Of a DNA stretch of 64,000 bases, positions 15,791 through 22,918 are shown piece by piece. Below the pieces are notes generated by a model that was not told the origin of the DNA, did not search any database, and worked only from the letters and a program-made list of their open reading frames with translations. The DNA comes from Leptonema sp964619535 (GTDB lineage: Bacteria > Spirochaetota > Leptospiria > Leptospirales > Leptonemataceae): contig CAZUEX010000003.1 in NCBI GenBank assembly GCA_964619535.1, forward strand, positions 230,856-294,855, written 5' to 3'. The position numbers were made by a program, and so were the translations under genes. Each line of letters opens with the position of its first letter. Within the stretch, counting starts at the first letter, position 1.

Positions 15791-16432
15791 ATGAATGAAC
15801 GTATCCTGATCTCCTTTGGTCGTCCGCGCATGGGCGAGTTGCTTCTTCGGCTGGCGCATCTGCTGCGGCCTGATGCCGAGATACAGGCCATCCATTTCGC
15901 TCCCGATCCTTCGATTCCAAGAGAGGTGGAAGTGTATAACACGGCTGCCTCGTTTGATATGCTGAAATCCGTGGCCGACGAACTGAAGATACAGGTACGA
16001 TTTGTGTATCGCGAGGCTGCAAATATTACGGATGCCATCGTCAGGCATACCGAAGCCTTTAATCCGAATTATCTGTTCCTTGGTGCAGCCGGTTTGTTCG
16101 CCTCGGAGACTCCGCTTGGTGGACGGGTTGGTGAGGTTCTGTCGCGTATTTCCTGTCCTGCCGGTGTGATTCTGGATCGAGGCCTGGATCGCTTTGAGCA
16201 ATTCGTTATTCTGCGTGATATGCACAGGGGGCACCGCCTCTGGGATTTGTTTTCGGATGCGGTGGATCGTTCGCGCATAGAGGTCGTCGATCGTCTGGAC
16301 TCGTTATCGATGGTCGATGCCGACCGTGGAGTTATCGTTGTTAGCTCAGAGCAGCTGTCCTATCTTCCGGAAAAGGCTTCGGCGATGATCCTCTGCTTTC
16401 AGGATGAAAGCAATCCGCCTGAGCAGACATAG
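15791..16432 (+). CDS. Universal stress protein-like protein
   Basis: 213 residues with an alpha/beta layout. The first ~130 residues resemble UspA: ILISFGRPRMGELLLRLAHLL, EIQAIHFAPDPS, a long helix, then PNYLFLGAAGLFASETPLGGRVGEVLSRISCPAGVIL, which corresponds to the G-x2-G-x9-G nucleotide-binding end in a degenerate form. The last ~80 residues may be a second, shorter half-domain. Similar domains occur as C-terminal parts of sodium/proton antiporters, so a lost or free-standing partner domain is possible. Stands alone after tRNA-Phe. Confidence 0.55.
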   Translation: MNERILISFGRPRMGELLLRLAHLLRPDAEIQAIHFAPDPSIPREVEVYNTAASFDMLKSVADELKIQVRFVYREAANITDAIVRHTEAFNPNYLFLGAAGLFASETPLGGRVGEVLSRISCPAGVILDRGLDRFEQFVILRDMHRGHRLWDLFSDAVDRSRIEVVDRLDSLSMVDADRGVIVVSSEQLSYLPEKASAMILCFQDESNPPEQT

Positions 16433-16466
16433 GACGGTCTGTTCAGGGAGGTGGAAAGTGGCGCCG

Positions 16467-16721
16467 TCAGCCTTTGCGAGATTCGCCTTCTGCCCAGAGT
16501 TTCAGGAAATCCTCGGCCGGAATTACCTCGCAACGTTCCGGTGCAAAAAGCTTCTTTACAGGTGGTCGGGGATACAGTGAGATCTCATCCACGTCGGGCA
16601 GGGTTGTGAGCATTCGCAGGATCGTATCAGCCTCATCGACTTCGTACAGGGTAAAGCTCATGCCCTTTCCGGGAACGACCTGGCTGGTTTTTAGATAGCG
16701 GAGTTCCGACGACGAGGACAT
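16467..16721 (-). CDS. Small hypothetical protein (84 aa)
   Basis: Not recognised. With a start at 16721 the product reads MSSSSELRYLKTSQVVPG and continues as a soluble alpha/beta-type small domain (TLYEVDEADTILRMLTTLPDVDEISLYPRPPV). No strong ribosome site is visible; longer readings would cross the start of the divergent response-regulator gene. It may be a stand-alone ferredoxin-like fold. Confidence 0.5.
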   Translation of the reverse strand: MSSSSELRYLKTSQVVPGKGMSFTLYEVDEADTILRMLTTLPDVDEISLYPRPPVKKLFAPERCEVIPAEDFLKLWAEGESRKG

Positions 16722-16827
16722 GGGGTAAGAAATTGTCGGTTCCTGCCCGGGAACAAGCGTTTTTCTGTTTGCATCAAAAGGCCGCTGCTTTTCGAATAGG
16801 TAAGCCCGAAAGCGCTGGCAGGGGATT

Positions 16828-17316
16828 ATGGAAAAAGGATTCATCATTTGCGTCGACGACGAGCGAACCGTTCTGGAGACCTTACGGGAGCAATTGTTGC
16901 GCTTCTTCGGAGAAACGCATGAGGTTGAAGTGGCCACCAGCGGCGAAGAGGGCCTTGCCTTGATCAAAGATATAATGTCTCAGGATGGATCTGTCGAAGT
17001 AGTTATTACCGACCAGGTGATGCCCGGAATGAAAGGGGATGAGCTGCTTGAAGAGGTGCATCGCATCCTTCCTGATACGATCAAGATCCTTCTTACAGGG
17101 CAGGCCGGGTTGAAAGATGCCATCGATGCCATCAACCGAGGCGGTTTGAACCTTTATGTGGAAAAACCCTGGAATATGGAAGAGATTCATGTCGATATTG
17201 AGAGGCTTATCCTTCGATATCGAGAAAACGTGGAAAACCAGCGTCTGCTTTGCAGGCTTGAGGCGCGTGTACGGGAGCTTGAGGCCCAGGTACGGGAAAT
17301 CGAGTCGCAGGACTGA
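16828..17316 (+). CDS. Response regulator, receiver domain with coiled-coil tail
   Basis: 162 residues: a receiver domain (about 4-125) with acidic pair CVDDE, phospho-acceptor Asp in VVITDQVMPGMKG, the threonine in ILLTGQA and lysine in YVEKPW, then a C-terminal helix (about 130-160, RYRENVENQRLLCRLEARVRELEAQV) that should form a coiled coil. VxTDxxMPGMxG plus LTGQA is the pattern of receivers that control HD-GYP or histidine kinases. There is no output domain, so it acts by binding. The next gene starts inside its 3' end. Confidence 0.85.
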   Translation: MEKGFIICVDDERTVLETLREQLLRFFGETHEVEVATSGEEGLALIKDIMSQDGSVEVVITDQVMPGMKGDELLEEVHRILPDTIKILLTGQAGLKDAIDAINRGGLNLYVEKPWNMEEIHVDIERLILRYRENVENQRLLCRLEARVRELEAQVREIESQD

Positions 17317-18460
17317 GCCTTTTGCAGCTCGTTCTGGCCGTTCGAGGGCAGTATTACGTCACGTCGGAACTACGACCACCGTTATCTGGCTGCTTCTGGC
17401 GCCCATCCAGGCCTTTGGCGTACCTGCCGATCCCGACGACCTTGAAGACACCACCGAAGAAACTGCCGAAGAAACCGCTCCCGAAAAAACCCCATCCCCT
17501 GACAAAAGCAAGGCCGGACTGGAGCTGCTGCGAAAACGAATACTGTATGCATCCAGCACGGAACGTCGAAATGCCATCCGTGATCTGAAAAGGCTCAGCA
17601 AAGACGATCAGTCGGGTTTCTATGATGATCTTGTGCTGATCGTAAAGACAGACCGGGACCCGGCCGTTCGCGAGGCTGCGCTGCGCTTTCTTGCCGAGCA
17701 GGAGGTGTCGACCGCTGCTGCAAAAGAGGCCTACATTGCCGGCCTGGATGATCCAGAGCGTAACGTCAAACTGGAGGCCCTGAAGGGCATTCGAAGGATT
17801 CGGCTGAAAGAGGCCGGAGAGAGGCTGGCCCGTCTTGTATCCGAATCCGAGCTGACCGAGAACGATTCGGTGATCCATGCTGCCATCCGCACCCTGGGGA
17901 GTCTGGAGTATGAGTCTCCGGAATTCACCAAACGCCTGCTCGATGCCCTGGACAGTCCCGAAACCGAGATGGAAAGCCGTCGCAGCATCATCCTGTATGC
18001 CGGCGCCATCAAGGCCGTTTCTATGGAAAAAACGCTGCTTGATATTGCGAACGATCCGGATGCAGACCTGGTGATGCGGGCCTATGCGGCCAATGCGCTT
18101 GGAAAAACGGCGGCAGAGGACGGAGGCAGAGCCAGCGCTGAGAGTCGCGAGCGTTATAAAAAGGCCATGCATGATGTGCTCGATGAGATTCGAAGCATCC
18201 GGGATTCTCGGCAGCGAGCCCGCATGAACACGCTGAAGCAGCAGGCCATTCTGGCCCTGATACGTATGGGGGATGATTCCGTAAAAGAAGAGTTACGCTC
18301 CGCTGCTCAGGACGATGATGCGAACACACGCTTTCGAGCCATCCGATATATCGGGGAGCTGAAACTGAAAGAATACCGCGACCTCGTCGAGTATAAGGCA
18401 AAGTATGACCAGAGTCCAAAAGTAAGAAAAGAAGCGGAACGAGTTTTGAAAGAGCTGTGA
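17267..18460 (+). CDS. HEAT-repeat protein, probably exported
   Basis: The frame encodes a hydrophobic segment with a signal-like end (TTTVIWLLLAPIQAFG), an acidic Thr/Glu/Pro-rich linker (DLEDTTEETAEETAPEKTP), then alpha-helical HEAT-like repeats to the end (PAVREAALRFLAEQE, NVKLEALKGIRRI, MRAYAANALGKT, TRFRAIRYIGELKLK). HEAT repeats make protein-binding solenoids. No ATG precedes the hydrophobic segment without lying far inside the response-regulator gene; GTG 17267 or TTG 17279 are the nearest candidates, both overlapping that gene. The start is therefore uncertain. Confidence 0.7.
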   Translation: MYGSLRPRYGKSSRRTEPFAARSGRSRAVLRHVGTTTTVIWLLLAPIQAFGVPADPDDLEDTTEETAEETAPEKTPSPDKSKAGLELLRKRILYASSTERRNAIRDLKRLSKDDQSGFYDDLVLIVKTDRDPAVREAALRFLAEQEVSTAAAKEAYIAGLDDPERNVKLEALKGIRRIRLKEAGERLARLVSESELTENDSVIHAAIRTLGSLEYESPEFTKRLLDALDSPETEMESRRSIILYAGAIKAVSMEKTLLDIANDPDADLVMRAYAANALGKTAAEDGGRASAESRERYKKAMHDVLDEIRSIRDSRQRARMNTLKQQAILALIRMGDDSVKEELRSAAQDDDANTRFRAIRYIGELKLKEYRDLVEYKAKYDQSPKVRKEAERVLKEL

Positions 18461-18462
18461 GC

Positions 18463-18921
18463 ATGAAGTGCTTTCGTTTTATCTCTGTCCCCACCGTGAT
18501 CCTTTTCTCGGTCGTTCTGTGGGCCCAACCCGTGTACGAAGGGGTTTTGAACGAAAACGATCTGCGTCTTTCGCAGTTCAGAGCTCTGTTAAAGGAAGAG
18601 CGTCCTCTTCCGGAATCTCTGCATTTGCGCTATCGCGGCAAAGAATGGAACCATGTTGTCTTTTATGACCTCGATGGCAGGGAGGCCCTGTTTCGTTATC
18701 GCAGCGATCGCTTTGATGACCTTTCCGAGAAGAAGGTTCGTAATCTGCTGCCAGGCCAGGTATACAGGTTAGCCGTTCAGTTCACCGGTTTGATGGAGCG
18801 ACGGACCGTATATGCCCCGGGGTCTCCGGATTTTCAACGGCTCCTGGAAACGGATGCCGGTCGGCCGGTCTTTGAGTTTATATCGGCCGAACCAAGGCAG
18901 CCGGATTTTATCATCTACTGA
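18463..18921 (+). CDS. Hypothetical exported protein
   Basis: 152 residues with a clear N-terminal signal peptide (MKCFRFISVPTVILFSVVLWAQ) and a soluble domain not recognised, with Tyr/Arg-rich beta strands (LHLRYRGKEWNHVVFYDLDG). The start ATG lies two bases after the HEAT-repeat stop; a GTG at 18457 is also possible. Tight spacing puts it in one transcript with the HEAT-repeat gene, and the pair may act together in the periplasm. Confidence 0.65.
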   Translation: MKCFRFISVPTVILFSVVLWAQPVYEGVLNENDLRLSQFRALLKEERPLPESLHLRYRGKEWNHVVFYDLDGREALFRYRSDRFDDLSEKKVRNLLPGQVYRLAVQFTGLMERRTVYAPGSPDFQRLLETDAGRPVFEFISAEPRQPDFIIY

Positions 18922-19007
18922 ACTCCGTGCTCGGGCGGCGCAGAGAATCGCTCAGTCTCTGCAAAAATCTGCTTGCTTTTCTCTGACCCGCCGACAAGCC
19001 TCAGAGC

Positions 19008-19724
19008 ATGCCCGAACATGCAATCCTGAAGTACCTTAGAGAACGCCACCTTGCTGAGTTTGGCCCGGAGGATGAACCTGCCCGGCCAGGACCGGTGATT
19101 ACCATCTCCAGGGAGTATGGCTGTCCCGGCTTCACCGTAGCAGAAAGGCTTGCTGTAACGCTTTCTGGCCGAAGGCTAACGGACGGCAGCCATGGTGACT
19201 GGAAGGCGGTCAACCGGGAAATACTGAAGATAGCCGCCGATCATTTTGAGCTACCCGAGTCCATTGTAGAAGAGGCACATCGTAGAGCCCATTCCGAACA
19301 TCCTCTGGGGGAGCTGGTCCAGTCCCTGTTTGGCAGTCCTCTGCCCGGTGATGTGAAAATCAAAAAGAAGATAGCGGATATCGTGTTGAAGATGGCTACA
19401 GACGGCCGATATATCATCGTCGGAAGCGGCGGTGCTATGCTTGCCCGTACCATTCCTGACTCGTTGCATGTGCGGCTTTACGCTCCCGTAGAATGGAGGC
19501 TGAAGAAGGTCATAGAACGAGAAAAGATATCAAAGGCTGAGGCCATGCAACGCATCAACAAGGTAGACGGAGAGCGTGTCTATCTGCGTAAGTTTCTGGC
19601 CGGTGAAAAACCGACAGCGGACTTCTTCGATGTCTCTTTTAACTGTTCTACCCTGGATGAGGCACAAATCGAGTCGGCCATACTGAACCTGCTGGAAGGT
19701 AAGCGCATCATCCAGCCTTCCTGA
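19008..19724 (+). CDS. Cytidylate kinase-like family protein
   Basis: 238 residues. ITISREYGCPGFTVAERLA (about 31-49) is the characteristic start of the Cytidylate_kin2 family, with a modified P-loop; YIIVGSGGAMLARTIPDSLHVRLYAP and the RINKVDGERVYLRKFL segment match the LID and C-terminal parts. Relatives of CMP kinase without proven substrate; some are fused to or placed near stress or lipid genes. It has an extra basic/acidic N-terminal stretch (1-28). No close operon partner. Confidence 0.8.
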   Translation: MPEHAILKYLRERHLAEFGPEDEPARPGPVITISREYGCPGFTVAERLAVTLSGRRLTDGSHGDWKAVNREILKIAADHFELPESIVEEAHRRAHSEHPLGELVQSLFGSPLPGDVKIKKKIADIVLKMATDGRYIIVGSGGAMLARTIPDSLHVRLYAPVEWRLKKVIEREKISKAEAMQRINKVDGERVYLRKFLAGEKPTADFFDVSFNCSTLDEAQIESAILNLLEGKRIIQPS

Positions 19725-19803
19725 TTCTCTGCCACGATGAGCATGCCTTCTACTTGACGGTTCGTCGGTTGCGGCAATTCTTAACGCTGTGTCCGGCGAG
19801 CAG

Positions 19804-20232
19804 ATGACGGTTGTGGGCTGGAGGGAATGGGCAGCCCTTCCGGACCTTGGTGTGAAACGCATCAGGGTAAAGCTGGATACAGGGGCCCGTTCTTCTGCTC
19901 TGCATGTAGAAGATATGAACATCTCGGTCGCCGATGGGCATAGCAAGGTTTTCTTTCGTATCCGTTCCACTCATTGCTGGAATGATCCTGCCCGGCTGCA
20001 TGAGTGTGACGTCCTTGAAGAACGGTCGATCAAGAATTCGGGTGGACAGGTGGAGAAACGCCCTGTCATTCGAACGCGCATCCAGTTGGCCGGCAAAGAA
20101 TTTTTGATTGAGGTATCCCTGACCAATCGCGAAGATATGGTTTTCCCCATGCTTCTTGGCCGGCAGGCACTGATAGGCCGTTTTCTTGTCGATCCTGGAT
20201 TACCGGAGCGGTCGTTTCCGGAGTCGATCTGA
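19804..20232 (+). CDS. Retropepsin-like zinc protease family protein (RimB-like)
   Basis: The product (142 residues from ATG 19804; a GTG at 19789 adds five) has VGWREWAALPDLGVKRIRVKLDTGARSSALH split over the first 40 residues. The DTGA-S-SALH signature and FPMLLGRQAL near the end define the Zn_protease/RimB family (PF05618), an aspartic-protease-like fold. In other bacteria a RimB relative partners RimK and removes or limits added glutamates. Here it sits 22 bases before a RimK-like ligase, which supports the same partnership. Confidence 0.85.
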   Translation: MTVVGWREWAALPDLGVKRIRVKLDTGARSSALHVEDMNISVADGHSKVFFRIRSTHCWNDPARLHECDVLEERSIKNSGGQVEKRPVIRTRIQLAGKEFLIEVSLTNREDMVFPMLLGRQALIGRFLVDPGLPERSFPESI

Positions 20233-20254
20233 CAGCGGTCGGGGAGTGTGTTTC

Positions 20255-21169
20255 ATGAAACTGTTGATACTGTCTCGAGGTCCCAATCTGTATTCTACGC
20301 GACGCCTTGCCGAAGCGGCGCGGTTGCAGGGACACGATTGTGAGATCGTCGATCCTCTGAAGTGTTATATGAATATTACGGCCAATGACCATCAGGTTCA
20401 CTATAACGGCCGCAAGCTGACAGACATCGATGCCGTCATTCCGCGTATCGGAGCCAGTATAACGTTCTATGGGACGGCTGTGCTGCGGCAGTTCGAGATG
20501 ATGGGAGTGTACTCTTTAAACCGGGCAAGAGCCATCGTTCGCGCTCGCGACAAGTTGCGTTCACTTCAGATGCTTGCGGCCCGTGGCATTGGATTACCCG
20601 TTACCGGCTTCGCACACAGCCCCGAGGCAACCGATGACCTGATCCGCATGGCCGGAGGGGCTCCGCTGATCATCAAACTGCTTGAAGGCACACAGGGCAT
20701 CGGTGTCGTTCTGGCCGAAACCAGACAGGCAGCAGCCAGCGTCATCGATGCCTTTCGCGTCTTGAAAGAGTATTTTCTTGTGCAGGAGTACGTGAAAGAG
20801 GCCGAAGGATCCGACCTGCGCTGCTTTGTGATCGGTGGTAAGGTGGTGGCTGCAATGCACAGGCAGGGTAAGGAAGGGGAGTTTCGCTCCAACCTTCATC
20901 GCGGTGGCAGGGCCCGGACGGTGCAGATCACCGAAGAAGAAAGGGAAACGGCCGTGAAGGCCACAAAGGTGATGGGATTGAATCTTGCAGGTGTTGACAT
21001 CCTGCGATCGAAGCGTGGCCCTCTGGTAATGGAAGTCAATGCTTCTCCAGGACTTGAAGGCATTGAACAGGCCACAGGGCTCGATGTTGCCGGAGCCATC
21101 ATTGAATTTGTAGAGTCTCATCATAGAAAGAAAAATGCCCGGGTTAAAACCAGAAAGGCCGCAGGCTAA
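20255..21169 (+). CDS. rimK: RimK-family ATP-grasp alpha-L-glutamate ligase
   Basis: 304 residues, the length of E. coli RimK. Visible are the N-terminal domain (MKLLILSRGPNLYSTRRLAEAA), VIPRIGASITFYGTAVLRQFEMMG, the ATP-grasp lysine loop PLIIKLLEGTQGIGVVL, VQEYVKEAEGSDLRCFVIGGKVVAAMHR and the metal-binding MEVNASPGLEGIE. RimK adds glutamates to the end of ribosomal protein S6; relatives add glutamate to other acceptors. Start at 20255 behind GGGGAG. The C-terminal tail is strongly basic (HHRKKNARVKTRK). Preceded by the zinc-protease gene, followed with overlap by an exported protein. Confidence 0.88.
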   Translation: MKLLILSRGPNLYSTRRLAEAARLQGHDCEIVDPLKCYMNITANDHQVHYNGRKLTDIDAVIPRIGASITFYGTAVLRQFEMMGVYSLNRARAIVRARDKLRSLQMLAARGIGLPVTGFAHSPEATDDLIRMAGGAPLIIKLLEGTQGIGVVLAETRQAAASVIDAFRVLKEYFLVQEYVKEAEGSDLRCFVIGGKVVAAMHRQGKEGEFRSNLHRGGRARTVQITEEERETAVKATKVMGLNLAGVDILRSKRGPLVMEVNASPGLEGIEQATGLDVAGAIIEFVESHHRKKNARVKTRKAAG

Positions 21170-21692
21170 AGTCCCACACAGGATCTGGCTTCTGGCCGTG
21201 CTGCTCGGTGTTTCACTCCCTGCGCAGCCCGTCCGTCCCTTTCTGTGGTCGGATGGTTTGCGTGCCGGCGCCCTCTTTCAGGATGAGCGCATGCCATTCC
21301 GGTTCGTTGCTCCCGAAGATCTGGTGTACCGAATCTGGAAAGAGGGCATCTACTACAGGCTTGAGGCCCGAAGCTACAGAGGCAATGGTATCTACATGGC
21401 CATGGCAGCCATGCGGTATCTGCGCCCCGTAGCCTTGCAGACCTTGCTCGAGGATCTAACCGAAGGGTGCAATCCGGCTACGGTGCAGGTGGAAGAAAGG
21501 GCTGAGCTGCTGACTGTGCACTGCCAGGAGAAGGGCGAGGAGGCCTTTATTCTGCGGGTCCTCTCTCTTCAGGAAGCAGAAGATACAGGGCGGCTTGGCT
21601 TCTTTGAGCTGATCAGTCGTCGCAGACTCTTGCCTGCTGATCTCCAGCTGCAGGCTGGCCCGGAACCTCAGGGCAGATTCGTCTTGCCGTGA
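21135..21692 (+). CDS. Hypothetical exported protein
   Basis: 185 residues; a basic N-terminus and hydrophobic helix (about 17-33, IWLLAVLLGVSLPAQP) look like a signal peptide. The rest is not recognised and has two cysteines (CNPATV, VHCQEK) that could pair in the periplasm. It overlaps the end of the RimK-like gene by 35 bases, so it is probably read from the same transcript. Confidence 0.6.
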   Translation: MPGLKPERPQAKVPHRIWLLAVLLGVSLPAQPVRPFLWSDGLRAGALFQDERMPFRFVAPEDLVYRIWKEGIYYRLEARSYRGNGIYMAMAAMRYLRPVALQTLLEDLTEGCNPATVQVEERAELLTVHCQEKGEEAFILRVLSLQEAEDTGRLGFFELISRRRLLPADLQLQAGPEPQGRFVLP

Positions 21693-21719
21693 GAGGGACA
21701 GCCGCAGAACTGGAGCGCT

Positions 21720-22895
21720 ATGGCCGAGCAGAAAGGCACAGATCACTATCAATACAGAAATCGCCACGAGCTGGAGAAGTATGCAGCCGAGTTCAAGGAA
21801 CTTTTCCTGAAGCGATGGGAGAAGAATCGCATCGATGCCCTGCGGGTGGAGCTATCCGACATGGAAAACCGGATGAGCCAGCCGGATTTCTGGGAGGATG
21901 CGGATCAGGCGCGTGACATATCACGCCTGAAATCGGCCCTCGAGAAAAAAACCCAGCCCTGGATCGAGTTGCGGCGGGAGGTCGACGACTTCGCTGATCT
22001 GATTGCGCTCACAATCGAAGAGCTCGGTGAAGAGGAAGGCTTTGCGTCCCTTTCAAAAGACTTTGCCCGCATGAAAGCGCAGTTCGACGAGCTGCAGCTT
22101 TCCGAAGCTCTGCTTGGTGAGGATGACGGACGAAATGCCCTCGTGACGATATCGTCTGGTGCCGGTGGAACGGAATCGCAGGACTGGGCCCAGATGCTGT
22201 ACCGGATGTATTCGCGCTGGTTCGAGAAACGTGGCTTTGATGTCGAAACCCTGGATTATCAGGAGGCCGATGAAGCGGGTATTAAAAGTGCCTCGATGCT
22301 CGTTAAAGGCGAAAATGCCTTTGGCTATCTGAAAGGCGAAAATGGCGTTCATCGCCTTGTGCGAATCTCTCCTTTCGATTCAAACAAAAGGCGTCACACC
22401 TCTTTTGCCTCCGTGCACGTTGCGCCCGAGCTGGATGACAATGTCAATGTGCAGATTGATGAGAAGGATCTGCGCATTGATACCTACAGGGCCAGCGGAG
22501 CGGGCGGTCAGCACGTAAACAAAACCGACTCGGCGATTCGGATAACGCACATCCCGACGGGGATTGTTGTTCAGTGTCAGAACGAACGTTCGCAGCACAA
22601 GAACCGGGATCGGGCCATGAAGATGCTGAAAGCCCGCCTCTATGAAATGGAAAAGGCAAAAAAGGAGGCCGAGGCAGAAAGCAAAGCCGGCGAAAAAAGG
22701 GACGTTGCATGGGGTAGCCAGATTCGTAGCTACGTCATGCATCCCTACAAAATGGTCAAAGACCTTCGCACCGGTGAACAGACCTCTGACGTTGAATCGG
22801 TGATGAACGGAGACCTGGATGCCTTTGTTACATCGTATCTGAAGAATCTGTCAGCCGGAACGCTGAAGCAGGGTGCTGTAGAAGACGACGAGTGA
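21720..22895 (+). CDS. prfB: Peptide chain release factor 2, uninterrupted frame
   Basis: RF2 ends translation at UGA and UAA. The 391-residue product has the RF2 tripeptide SPF (about 217-219) and GGQ (about 262-264), and the N-terminal RMSQPDFWEDADQA typical of RF2. Most bacteria need a programmed +1 frameshift at an in-frame UGA near codon 26; here one open frame covers the whole protein and no CUUUGAC-type site is seen. The N-terminus is about 25 residues longer than usual. GGAG precedes the ATG by six bases. Converges on the phosphatase gene. Confidence 0.96.
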   Translation: MAEQKGTDHYQYRNRHELEKYAAEFKELFLKRWEKNRIDALRVELSDMENRMSQPDFWEDADQARDISRLKSALEKKTQPWIELRREVDDFADLIALTIEELGEEEGFASLSKDFARMKAQFDELQLSEALLGEDDGRNALVTISSGAGGTESQDWAQMLYRMYSRWFEKRGFDVETLDYQEADEAGIKSASMLVKGENAFGYLKGENGVHRLVRISPFDSNKRRHTSFASVHVAPELDDNVNVQIDEKDLRIDTYRASGAGGQHVNKTDSAIRITHIPTGIVVQCQNERSQHKNRDRAMKMLKARLYEMEKAKKEAEAESKAGEKRDVAWGSQIRSYVMHPYKMVKDLRTGEQTSDVESVMNGDLDAFVTSYLKNLSAGTLKQGAVEDDE

Positions 22896-22897
22896 TA

Positions 22898-22918
22898 CCC
22901 GCCTGAATCTCAGACGGG
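22898..22918. terminator. Hairpin between convergent prfB and phosphatase gene
   Basis: Arms CCCGCCTGA and TCAGACGGG (one mismatch) around ATC. The right arm carries the stop of the leftward gene. No T-run, so termination strength is uncertain. Confidence 0.4.

Noticed and set aside
22380..22742. Minus-strand frame inside prfB
   Set aside because: Lies wholly antisense to a certain gene and shows no family features.
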